Below, in pieces: positions 1 through 6,658 of a stretch of DNA of 12,635 bases. Location of the stretch: contig UQEM01000065.1 of NCBI GenBank assembly GCA_900540005.1, positions 1 to 12,635 of the forward strand, in the 5' to 3' direction. A program made the translations under genes and the position numbers. Each line of letters opens with the position of its first letter. Positions within the stretch are counted from its first letter, which is position 1. Under the pieces are notes generated by a model, which was not told the origin of the DNA, searched no databases, and was given only the letters and a program-made list of their open reading frames with translations. Source of the DNA: an uncultured Ruminococcus sp. Its GTDB lineage: Bacteria > Bacillota > Clostridia > Oscillospirales > Ruminococcaceae.

Positions 1-54
1 CGTGAAATTTTGCCGAAAAGATGCGTTGTTAGGCTTAGTGTCAACACTCCCTAG
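1..54 (-). repeat. Truncated copy of a hairpin (MITE-like) element at the contig edge
   Basis: Bases 1-45 are the reverse complement of 11301-11345 with one mismatch (44 of 45). Bases 34-54 form the terminal repeat, ending CACTCCCTAG, and match the right terminus of the complete element at 11439-11459 in direct orientation. The copy is cut by the contig start, as expected when an assembler breaks in a multi-copy repeat. It carries no gene; short reading frames through it are probably spurious. Confidence 0.85.
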
Positions 55-146
55 TATGTATCCGCGAAATACGGACACATTTCAAGGCTGCACAGCACAT
101 AACCGCTGACTATGCCCAATAATTATTATGAATGAATAAGCTTGTA

Positions 147-615
147 TTATGCGGATTTTTCTCCTCCGAAAGCGCCGCCTCCGAAGTCTGAGTTTCCGCC
201 GAAGCCGCCTCCGCCGTTTGCACCGCGAAATCCGCCGCCGCCCATTCCCTTGGATGTTATCTCGGTCAGTTCCTCGCCGTTGACGATGACTGTACCGCCG
301 TTGAGTTCAGCAGTATTGTCGAAGTCGAAGGCTTCTGCCATGCCGACCTCGGTGATAGTGATGTTGATATTGCCGTCATTTACATATATAGAGCCGTTGG
401 AGTCCACTCCGTCAACATCTCCCGACGCCATGTTGATAGTGGTGTCGCCGCCGTTGAATTCGACCACGATATCGTAAGCCGAACTTTTGCGCGAGCCGTT
501 TATGCCGTCATCATCAGACTCGATGTATATAGTTCCACCGTTTATCTGAACATAGGTGGACTGCGGCTAATGAAGTGATGAATGCGAGTGCCTTTCTGTG
601 TCTTTTATCTGTCAT
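147..615 (-). pseudogene. Secreted beta-helix carbohydrate-binding protein (Cthe_2159-like), internally deleted and frameshifted
   Basis: A good start lies at 615 on the minus strand, behind AAAGGAAG eight bases upstream. It reads MTDKRHRKALAFITSLAA, a basic then hydrophobic signal-peptide-like start, but stops at 514-516. A different frame is open from 566 to the stop at 147-149 and clearly encodes protein: repeated units such as QINGGTIYIESDDDGING, EFNGGDTTINMASGDVDG and ELNGGTVIVNGEELTEI, then a Gly-rich tail (GMGGGGFRG...). Such repeats and tail resemble the C-terminal end of Cthe_2159-type (DUF4353) secreted carbohydrate-binding beta-helix proteins, which are usually several hundred residues long. 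The start and the end of one gene thus seem joined by an internal deletion near 555-567. Either this is a true pseudogene or the assembler collapsed a repetitive gene. A weak minus-strand -10 (TATACT, 669-674) lies upstream with no good -35. Confidence 0.65.
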
Positions 616-748
616 AAGATCGCTTCCTTTCATGGGGATCAATTTTTTATTGTTGTTTTGATGAATACAGTATATCTCCGCTTTTTGAGAGGGAAAACAG
701 CATTTTGTGAAATCCTTGGAAAAAAGTGGTGTACGCTGCGGACGAAAT

Positions 749-777
749 GTGGAAAAATCGTGCGAATGTGATAAAAT
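749..777 (+). promoter_or_regulatory. Possible extended -10 promoter (distal)
   Basis: TGATAAAAT at 769-777 gives a TGn extended -10 with TAAAAT. The -35 region is poor (near 748-754). The call rests mainly on exact identity of the surrounding 14 bases with the better promoter at 973-1001. A transcript from about 784 would run into the hairpin at 852-878. Confidence 0.35.
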
Positions 778-851
778 AGTGATATGTTACACTTTTTCGG
801 GCAGGTATTAAATCGGCTTGCTTCGTCATATTTAACAAAGGTCAGTCCGTC

Positions 852-878
852 AAATTCACGAAAAAGTGAATTTTTCTT
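852..878 (+). terminator. AT-rich hairpin with U-tail, possible weak terminator or attenuator
   Basis: AAATTCAC (852-859) pairs perfectly with GTGAATTT (866-873) around a GAAAAA loop, followed by TTCTT. The tail is U-rich only in the plus direction. The stem is AT-rich, so termination would be weak. Together with the promoter near 749-777 it would give a transcript of about 95 bases. Confidence 0.4.
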
Positions 879-972
879 CGTCAAAATCAACAAAATCAAA
901 GGTTGAAACTTGTCTGCAAAGCGCTTGAATTGCGAAAATCAATACGGTTTACTGCATTCTCGCAAAAAATAC

Positions 973-1001
973 TTGCAGTTTTTTGTGAAATGTGATAAAA
1001 T
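973..1001 (+). promoter_or_regulatory. Extended -10 sigma-A promoter for the ddl-like/DUF1934/argS operon
   Basis: TTGCAG (973-978), a 17-base spacer, then TAAAAT (996-1001) preceded by TGA, an extended -10. Transcription would start near 1008, giving a leader of about 43 bases before the ATG at 1051. No T-box or other riboswitch is recognisable in this short leader, although argS is in the operon. Confidence 0.6.
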
Positions 1002-1050
1002 ATATTGATACTTGAAAATGACTATACTATGTTTTTCAAAGGAGACAGCT

Positions 1051-2124
1051 ATGGCTAAGATAAAGGCTGCCGTTATTTTCGGCGGTACGTCAAAAGAATA
1101 CAAGCTTTCACTTGCTTCGGCAGCGGAGGTCATAAGAAATATTCCCGAGGACAAGTACGAGGTTATCTGCATCGGAATCACACGCAAGGGCAGATGGCTT
1201 TTCTATCCCGGAGACGTTGACGCTATCGCTTCGGGCGAGTGGGAACTCAACCCCGACTGCACCTCGGCGATCATTTCTCCCGACCCTCTCCACAGGGGAA
1301 TAATAACTATCGAAAACGGAGAGACCTCCGTCAAGAAGATAGATGTTGTTTTTCCGGTGCTCATCGGAAGAAAGAGCGGCGACGGTTCGCTTCAGGGACT
1401 TCTGAATATGTCGGGAATACCCTATGTCGGCTGCGGACTCCTTGCATCGGCTTCCTGCATGGATAAATCACACACCCATATGGTTCTTGACGATTACGGC
1501 ATCAAGACCGCTAAGTGGGAACTTATCACTCAGCGCGAGATAAACAGCATTGACGAAAGATGTACCGAAATTGCCGCTGAAATGGGATTCCCGCTCATTG
1601 TCAAGCCTGCAAACAGCGGCAGCAGCGTTGGTTCGAGCATTGCTGAGGACGCGGATTCGCTTGCGGCTGCGGTAAAGCTTGCATTTCTCAACGACAATAA
1701 GGTCATCGTTGAGAAATACGTCAGCGGAAGAAAGCTTGAGGCTGCCGTATTCGGCTATGACAATCCGTTTTCATCTTATATAGGAGAGATCCTCTCGGTC
1801 GATAAGGTCTACGATCCGACAGAAGTCAATAAGAGTTCGGGAGACGACCTTGTTATTCCTGCTGATCTGCCTATGGAACTGATGAACGATATACGCGCAG
1901 TCGCGGTAAAGGCTTTCAAGGCACTTGGCTGCAAGGGCATGGCAAGAATAGACTTTTTCCTCACAGATGACGGCGAGCTTCTCCTTAACAAGGTCGGTAC
2001 AACTCCCGGATTGAGAAAAAACAGCGTTTATCCAAAGCTTATGGAGCATCTCGGTATGTCGCGTCCCTACCTTATGGATAAGCTCATGGAGCAGGCTATA
2101 GAAAACGCGGAAAGAAATTACTGA
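1051..2124 (+). CDS. D-alanine-D-alanine ligase family (VanG-like) ATP-grasp protein, active site degenerate
   Basis: This 357-residue protein has the Ddl layout: N-terminal FGGTSKEYKLSLASA (residues 10-24), central MDK (137-139), ATP-grasp loop KPANSGSSVGSS (185-196) and C-terminal ATP-grasp domain. Ddl joins two D-alanines with ATP for peptidoglycan. From memory, the EY-x-x-SL-x-SA start and IGITRKGRW segment look most like VanG-type ligases. Several conserved residues are changed: the usual LHG...GEDG is LIGRKSGDG (104-112), the omega-loop YDYxxKY is lost (YDPTEVNKSSGDD, 254-266), and the metal-binding NEIN is NKVG (313-316). D301 and S325 remain. The start at 1051 is chosen for AAAGGAG seven bases upstream; the in-frame ATG at 1012 would sit almost on the transcription start. 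The stop overlaps the next gene as TGATG. It may be a ligase with altered chemistry or a pseudoenzyme; a normal ddl elsewhere would be expected. Confidence 0.8.
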   Translation: MAKIKAAVIFGGTSKEYKLSLASAAEVIRNIPEDKYEVICIGITRKGRWLFYPGDVDAIASGEWELNPDCTSAIISPDPLHRGIITIENGETSVKKIDVVFPVLIGRKSGDGSLQGLLNMSGIPYVGCGLLASASCMDKSHTHMVLDDYGIKTAKWELITQREINSIDERCTEIAAEMGFPLIVKPANSGSSVGSSIAEDADSLAAAVKLAFLNDNKVIVEKYVSGRKLEAAVFGYDNPFSSYIGEILSVDKVYDPTEVNKSSGDDLVIPADLPMELMNDIRAVAVKAFKALGCKGMARIDFFLTDDGELLLNKVGTTPGLRKNSVYPKLMEHLGMSRPYLMDKLMEQAIENAERNY

Positions 2125-2561
2125 TGAAAGAAAAACACCTGAAAGAAAACGTGCTGATATCGCTGATAAGCATACAATGGCAGGACGGCGAAAAGTGTGA
2201 AACGGAACTTGTGACAAGGGCACAGCTCAGAAGCGGCAAGGGCTTTGATGTGATAACTTACGAAGAGACCTCCGCTACGGGCTTTGAAGGCTCGGTCACA
2301 ACGATAAGAGTCGAGGGGTCAAAGAACGCTTCGATAATCCGCAGAGGAACGGCAAATTCCGTGCTTTCGATCGAGATTGGAAGAAAGCACTACTGCCAGT
2401 ACGAAACTCCCTACGGAGCTATGCAGATAGGCGTTTATACGCACGCAATAGATAATACTATCGCAAAAGACGGACGGCTGTACATGAAGTACACGCTCGA
2501 CCTTAATTCGAGTTATCTTTCGGATAACGAGATAATAATGAAAGTAAAATCATATAACTGA
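2124..2561 (+). CDS. DUF1934 (YwiB-like) beta-barrel protein
   Basis: A 145-residue cytoplasmic protein without signal peptide or membrane segment. Alternating hydrophobic/polar strands, with SATGFEGSVTTIRVEG, RKHYCQYETPYGAMQIGVYT and a closing MKYTLDLNSSYLSDNEI, match the DUF1934 family (YwiB in Bacillus), a lipocalin-like small barrel of unknown function. The family is commonly found just upstream of argS, as here and in B. subtilis. The ATG overlaps the stop of the ddl-like gene by one base, so translation is probably coupled. No function beyond the family can be assigned. Confidence 0.8.
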   Translation: MKEKHLKENVLISLISIQWQDGEKCETELVTRAQLRSGKGFDVITYEETSATGFEGSVTTIRVEGSKNASIIRRGTANSVLSIEIGRKHYCQYETPYGAMQIGVYTHAIDNTIAKDGRLYMKYTLDLNSSYLSDNEIIMKVKSYN

Positions 2562-2581
2562 TACAGAAAGGATCTTTGTAA

Positions 2582-4351
2582 ATGGCAGACCTCATAAATA
2601 AAGCTTCCGAAAGCCTGAGAAGTCTTATACTGGAAGCTCTGGGCACTCTCGTTGCTGAGGGAGATATCCCCGCAGAGCCGATTCCGGCATTCGGTATCGA
2701 GATACCTGCGGATAAATCACACGGAGACTTTGCTTCAAACGTGGCAATGGTTTGTGCAAAGCCATTCAGAATGCCTCCCCGAAAGATAGCGGAGCTTATC
2801 TGCGGAAAGATTTACATTAAAGGCACGATGTTCGAGCGCACGGAAGTTGCAGGCCCGGGATTTATCAATTTCTTCCTCGGAAGAAGCTGGTTCTCGGACG
2901 TGGTAAGAAATGTTATTGAAGAAGGCGAAAATTACGGCAAAACCCAGACAGGCGCAGGAAAGCGTGTTCTCGTTGAGTTCGTTTCCGCAAATCCCACAGG
3001 CCCGATGCATATCGGCAATGCTCGCGGAGGAGCTATCGGCGACTGCCTCGCAAGCGTTCTGAACTGGGCAGGCTATCACGCAGAGCGCGAGTTCTACGTT
3101 AACGATGCAGGCAATCAGATAGAGAAGTTCGGAAAATCGCTCTCACTCAGATATATGCAGCTTTGCTCGGACGAGGGACAGAAACTCCTCGAAAAATACT
3201 CGTCTGACACCGAAAAGCTCTGCGCTGAGATTTACGCGGAAAGCGGAGAGGGCGAAAAGTTTGAAATGCCCGAGGACGTTTACCTCGGAACGGATATCAT
3301 CGAGCACGCTGCGAATTACTACGCAATGCACGGCGCTGAACTTAAAGACGTTTCTGATGAGGAGCGCCGCGCGGCTCTTGTAGGATATGCGCTTCCTCTC
3401 AATATCGAGGGACTTGAACGCGACCTCAAAAAGTACCGCATAGTTTACGATAACTGGTTCAGAGAAAGCTCAATCCATGAGGCAAACAAGACTGCGTGGG
3501 TGGTTGATGAGCTTACAAAGGCAGGCAAGACCTATGAGCAGGACGGAGCCGTATGGTTCAAGGCGACTGAATACGGTCTTGACAAGGACTTCGTTCTCAG
3601 AAGGAGCAACGGTCTCTACACATATATAGTTCCTGACATCGCTTACCACTACGACAAGCTTGTTACAAGAAAATTCGATAAGGCAGTCAACGTGCTCGGT
3701 GCTGACCACCACGGTTATGTTCCGAGACTGAAAGCGGCACTTACTGCTCTCGGAGTTGACGCATCAAAGCTTGATGTTGTGCTTATGCAGATGGTTCGTC
3801 TGGTTCGTCAGGGCGAAGTTGTAAAGCTTTCCAAGAGAAGCGGCAAGGCTATCACGCTGGTAACTCTCCTTGATGAGATACCGATAGATGCAGCACGTTT
3901 CTATTTCAATCTCAGAGAGGCAAACTCGCAGTTTGAATTCGACCTCGACCTTGCGGTTGAGAAGTCCTCTCAGAATCCGGTTTACTATGTTCAGTATGCT
4001 CACGCAAGAATTTGCAGTCTGCTCAGAAATATGGCTGAGGAGGGCGTAAAACTCTCCGGAAATGCGCAGCTTGACCTGCTTGATACTCCGAATGAGATAG
4101 AACTTATCCGTCACATTGCTTCGCTGCCGAAGGAAATTGATCTTTCCGCAAAGAGCTACGATCCGGCAAAGATAACGAAGTATGCGGTTGACCTTGCAAC
4201 GCTTTTCCACCGTTTCTACGACTCGTGCAGCGTAAAGAATGCGCCGACTCCTGAACTCAGAGATGCAAGGCTCGTACTGTGCGAGGCTGTAAGACAGACG
4301 CTCAGAAACGTTCTCGCGATACTCAACATTGATTGTCCCGAGAAGATGTAA
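2582..4351 (+). CDS. argS: Arginyl-tRNA synthetase
   Basis: Class I aminoacyl-tRNA synthetase that charges tRNA-Arg with arginine using ATP in the cytoplasm. The 589 residues are a normal length. Order of parts: N-terminal Add-1 domain (about 1-100, with DKSHGDFASNVAM); catalytic Rossmann fold with SANPTGPMHIGNARGG, the HIGH-type motif being HIGN at 143-146; YVNDAGNQI (172-180); GADHHGYVPRL (373-383); KMSKS-type loop KLSKRSG (415-421); and the all-helical DALR anticodon-binding domain from about 464, including NPVYYVQYAHAR. All expected motifs are present. AGAAAGGA lies nine bases before the ATG, 20 bases after the DUF1934 gene, so the three genes probably form one operon. No clear terminator is seen after it. 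Confidence 0.97.
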   Translation: MADLINKASESLRSLILEALGTLVAEGDIPAEPIPAFGIEIPADKSHGDFASNVAMVCAKPFRMPPRKIAELICGKIYIKGTMFERTEVAGPGFINFFLGRSWFSDVVRNVIEEGENYGKTQTGAGKRVLVEFVSANPTGPMHIGNARGGAIGDCLASVLNWAGYHAEREFYVNDAGNQIEKFGKSLSLRYMQLCSDEGQKLLEKYSSDTEKLCAEIYAESGEGEKFEMPEDVYLGTDIIEHAANYYAMHGAELKDVSDEERRAALVGYALPLNIEGLERDLKKYRIVYDNWFRESSIHEANKTAWVVDELTKAGKTYEQDGAVWFKATEYGLDKDFVLRRSNGLYTYIVPDIAYHYDKLVTRKFDKAVNVLGADHHGYVPRLKAALTALGVDASKLDVVLMQMVRLVRQGEVVKLSKRSGKAITLVTLLDEIPIDAARFYFNLREANSQFEFDLDLAVEKSSQNPVYYVQYAHARICSLLRNMAEEGVKLSGNAQLDLLDTPNEIELIRHIASLPKEIDLSAKSYDPAKITKYAVDLATLFHRFYDSCSVKNAPTPELRDARLVLCEAVRQTLRNVLAILNIDCPEKM

Positions 4352-4594
4352 GCGGGTTTGAAAATTACGTTTCGGTTACAGCAAAGAATTGGAATTTAGC
4401 AGATTTTAACAAAACACAAGCGGTTTTTATGTTGATTGTGCGAGTTTTTGAAAGAAAGTTAACAATTAGTTAACAAATACAAGCCCTGAATATGTTACAA
4501 TCTGTAATATGTTGAGGACAAGCTTTCGTACAGAGCATTCTCCTTGAAAATCGCTCCGAATAAATTATCATTATTAAGAGAAGGGATGTAAATC
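4352..4594. other. Intergenic region with promoter for the regulator-ftsEX operon
   Basis: These 243 bases hold a direct repeat, GTTAACAA at 4458-4465 and 4469-4476 (start-to-start 11 bases, each containing palindromic GTTAAC), just upstream of an extended -10 element. No clear argS terminator and no small gene were found. Confidence 0.5.
4473..4501 (+). promoter_or_regulatory. Probable extended -10 promoter of the pucR-like/ftsEX operon
   Basis: TGTTACAAT (4493-4501) is a good extended -10 (TGn-TACAAT). The -35 at 17-base spacing is poor, and TTAACA at 4470-4475 would need a 20-base spacer. The two GTTAACAA sites immediately upstream could bind an activator, or the PucR-like protein itself. 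The leader would be about 85 bases. Confidence 0.4.
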
Positions 4595-5680
4595 ATGTCC
4601 AACAGATTATTTCAGGGTTTAGTTCATCAGATGAGAGACACTATTGACGCAACTATCGGCGTTGTCGATGAAACAGCTACCATTATTGCCTGCAGCGATA
4701 TTTCTCGCGTGGGAACTACAAATGAATTCGTTTCGCTTGATCTCAGCGATTCACACGACATCTTCATTCGCGACGGCTTTACATACAAGCCTTTCGGCTC
4801 AAGAGTAAAGCCTGATTATGCGGTCTTTGTTGAGGGCGTTGACGATGCTGCTGCAAAGTACGCAAGCATACTTGCTATCACACTCTCCAACATCAAGCAG
4901 TACTATGACGAAAAGTATGACAGAAATAACTTCATCAAGAACGTTATCCTCGACAATGTTCTCCCCGGAGACATCGTTATCAAGGCAAGAGAACTTCACT
5001 TCAATGCCGAGATCAGCCGCGCAGTTTTCCTTATCAGAATAATTTCTGCCAACGATATTTCGGCTTATGACGTTATCCAGAATCTCTTTCCTGACAAGAA
5101 CAAGGACTTCGTCTTTAACATTACCGAGACAGACATCGTTCTCGTAAAGGAGCTCAAGAGCACAGTTGACTCAAAGGATCTCGAAAAGCTTGCGCGTTCG
5201 ATAGCTGATACTCTCAGCAGCGAGTTCTACACACGCGTAAATGTCGGAATCGGTACTTCTGTTGTCGGTATCAAGGAGCTTGCACGTTCGTTCAAGGAGG
5301 CTCAGATGGCTCTTGAGGTAGGCAAGGTATTCGATACGGACAAGGTGATCGTCAGCTATGACAACCTCGGTATCGCGCGTCTCATCTATCATCTCCCCAC
5401 AACTCTCTGTGAGACATTCCTCCACGAGGTGTTCAAGGTGGGAAGCATCGAGTCGCTCGACCACGAAACTCTCTTTACTATCCAGAAGTTCTTCGAGAAT
5501 AACCTCAATGTTTCAGAGACATCAAGAAAGCTCTTCGTACACAGAAATACTCTTGTGTACAGACTTGAAAAGATCAAAAAGCTTACAGGTCTCGATCTTC
5601 GTGAGTTTGACCACGCTATTATCTTCAAGATTGCTCTCATGGTCAAGAAGTACCTGTCTGCAAACCCGGTGAAGTTCTGA
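4595..5680 (+). CDS. PucR/CdaR-type transcriptional regulator (HTH_30 C-terminal domain)
   Basis: A 361-residue soluble protein. The C-terminal part (about 294-350: KFFENNLNVSETSRKLFVHR, then NTLVYRLEKI and LTGLDLREFDHAI) is the PucR C-terminal helix-turn-helix of CdaR/PucR regulators. The middle (about 110-260), with RSFKEAQMALEVGK, matches the degenerate GGDEF-like region typical of this group. The N-terminal 100 residues (QMRDTIDATIGVVDE) resemble a short diacid-sensor-like domain. CdaR senses sugar diacids, but the ligand here is unknown. AAGGG lies nine bases before the ATG. The gene is only 57 bases upstream of ftsE with no terminator between them, so it is probably co-transcribed and may report on wall or sugar-acid status to the FtsEX module. 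That role is inference. Confidence 0.85.
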   Translation: MSNRLFQGLVHQMRDTIDATIGVVDETATIIACSDISRVGTTNEFVSLDLSDSHDIFIRDGFTYKPFGSRVKPDYAVFVEGVDDAAAKYASILAITLSNIKQYYDEKYDRNNFIKNVILDNVLPGDIVIKARELHFNAEISRAVFLIRIISANDISAYDVIQNLFPDKNKDFVFNITETDIVLVKELKSTVDSKDLEKLARSIADTLSSEFYTRVNVGIGTSVVGIKELARSFKEAQMALEVGKVFDTDKVIVSYDNLGIARLIYHLPTTLCETFLHEVFKVGSIESLDHETLFTIQKFFENNLNVSETSRKLFVHRNTLVYRLEKIKKLTGLDLREFDHAIIFKIALMVKKYLSANPVKF

Positions 5681-5737
5681 TGAGCGCGGCTGCGCACTTA
5701 TGAGCTTTGCCCGTAAAATTAAGGTAGGTGTAAACCA

Positions 5738-6658
5738 TTGGTAGAACTTAAAAACGTATCCGTGACCTATTCAAGCGGCGTTGACGCATTGAACAACGTC
5801 AGCCTGAAGATAAACGACGGTGACTTTGCCTTTGTTGTAGGTTCATCAGGTGCGGGTAAGAGTACTATGATCAAGCTTCTGCTGAAGGAGATAGACGCCA
5901 CAAGCGGAGTTGTTACCGTCAACGGCTATAATCTCAACAAGCTGAAGAGAAGAAAGATACCGGAATTCCGCCGTACTCTCGGCTTTGTCTTTCAGGATTT
6001 CCGTCTTATCCCGTCTATGACAGTCTATGAGAACATTGCTTTCGTTCTTCGAGTTATAGACGCACCGGCTAAATACATAAGAAAGAGAGTTCCCTACGTT
6101 ATAAGCCTTGTAGGACTCCATGCAAAAACAAATTCGTATCCGGACGAGCTTTCGGGCGGTGAAAAACAGCGTGTCGCTATCGCGCGCGCACTTGTTAACG
6201 ACCCGCAGCTCATTATCGCTGACGAGCCTACGGGAAACATCGACCCCGAGCTTTCCTACGAGATAGTTGAGCTGCTCAAAAGTATAAACGATCAGGGTAC
6301 AACTATCCTCATGGTAACTCATGAGCACGACCTTGTGCGTCATTTCGGCGGACGTATCATAAGTATCACCGAGGGCGAGATCGTCTTTGACGAGGTCATC
6401 ACAGGCGCAACGGACGAGCCGTTTGCTGATATCGAGAACAGTATCTCCGATGAGGATATGGCTGAAGTGTTTGCCGAGGCTGAACGTACTTCCGGCGAGG
6501 AAACGCTTGAAAAGATCCAGCAGTCCGCTGCTGATGACGGCGAACTTTCGATCGACAACATGACAGCGGACGACGTTATCGCGGCTATCGGGGGAGACGC
6601 TCTCCTCGCTGATATGGCAGCATCCTCTGCCGAAAACAAGGACGGAGGTGCCGAATGA
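5738..6658 (+). CDS. ftsE: Cell division ABC transporter ATPase FtsE with acidic C-terminal extension
   Basis: ATPase of the FtsEX complex, which uses ATP hydrolysis on the cytoplasmic face to drive conformational change in FtsX and switch on a murein hydrolase outside. All ABC motifs are intact: Walker A GSSGAGKST (35-43), Q-loop Q86, signature LSGGEKQRVAIARAL (138-152), Walker B LIIADEP (158-164) and H-loop H195. The fold ends near residue 222; FtsE is usually about 230 residues. Here an extra 80 or so residues follow, rich in Asp, Glu and Ala and ending in KDGGAE. The start is TTG, chosen because the protein begins MVELKNVSVTY and AAGGTAGGTG lies seven bases upstream. The stop overlaps the ftsX start (ATGA). 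The tail is in frame and translationally coupled to ftsX, so it is not a sequencing frameshift of the next gene. Confidence 0.95.
   Translation: MVELKNVSVTYSSGVDALNNVSLKINDGDFAFVVGSSGAGKSTMIKLLLKEIDATSGVVTVNGYNLNKLKRRKIPEFRRTLGFVFQDFRLIPSMTVYENIAFVLRVIDAPAKYIRKRVPYVISLVGLHAKTNSYPDELSGGEKQRVAIARALVNDPQLIIADEPTGNIDPELSYEIVELLKSINDQGTTILMVTHEHDLVRHFGGRIISITEGEIVFDEVITGATDEPFADIENSISDEDMAEVFAEAERTSGEETLEKIQQSAADDGELSIDNMTADDVIAAIGGDALLADMAASSAENKDGGAE

Larger units (their letters stand above)
616..1050. other. Gene-free 435-bp intergenic region with promoters and a hairpin
   Basis: No convincing gene is present on either strand. It holds a perfect 14-base direct repeat, AATGTGATAAAATA, at 765-778 and 989-1002; each copy contains an extended -10 element pointing right. 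Between them lies an AT-rich hairpin with a U-tail at 852-878. The left part should contain the promoter of the broken minus-strand gene. A 40-codon plus-strand frame from 784 lacks a ribosome binding site. Confidence 0.6.

Noticed and set aside
60..80. Hairpin TCCG/CGGA near 62-76 as a terminator for the minus-strand pseudogene
   Set aside because: Four-base stem without a U-tail.
142..477. Proline-rich plus-strand reading frame of 111 codons
   Set aside because: It is the mirror of the Gly-rich beta-helix repeats on the minus strand and has no ribosome binding site.
639..899. Two overlapping minus-strand frames (86 and 63 codons)
   Set aside because: Low-complexity AT-rich translation, no ribosome binding site, no family resemblance; the region looks regulatory.
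784..906. 40-codon plus-strand frame starting MLHFFGQVLN
   Set aside because: No ribosome binding site; it runs through the hairpin at 852-878.
1012..1050. Longer N-terminus for the Ddl-like protein from ATG 1012
   Set aside because: It would sit about four bases after the predicted transcription start with no ribosome binding site; the family's N-terminus fits 1051.
2562..2581. T-box or other riboswitch before argS
   Set aside because: Only 20 bases separate argS from the previous gene, and the operon leader (about 43 bases) is too short.
4352..4594. Terminator after argS
   Set aside because: Only weak pairings (such as CACAA with TTGTG) and no stem followed by a U-run.
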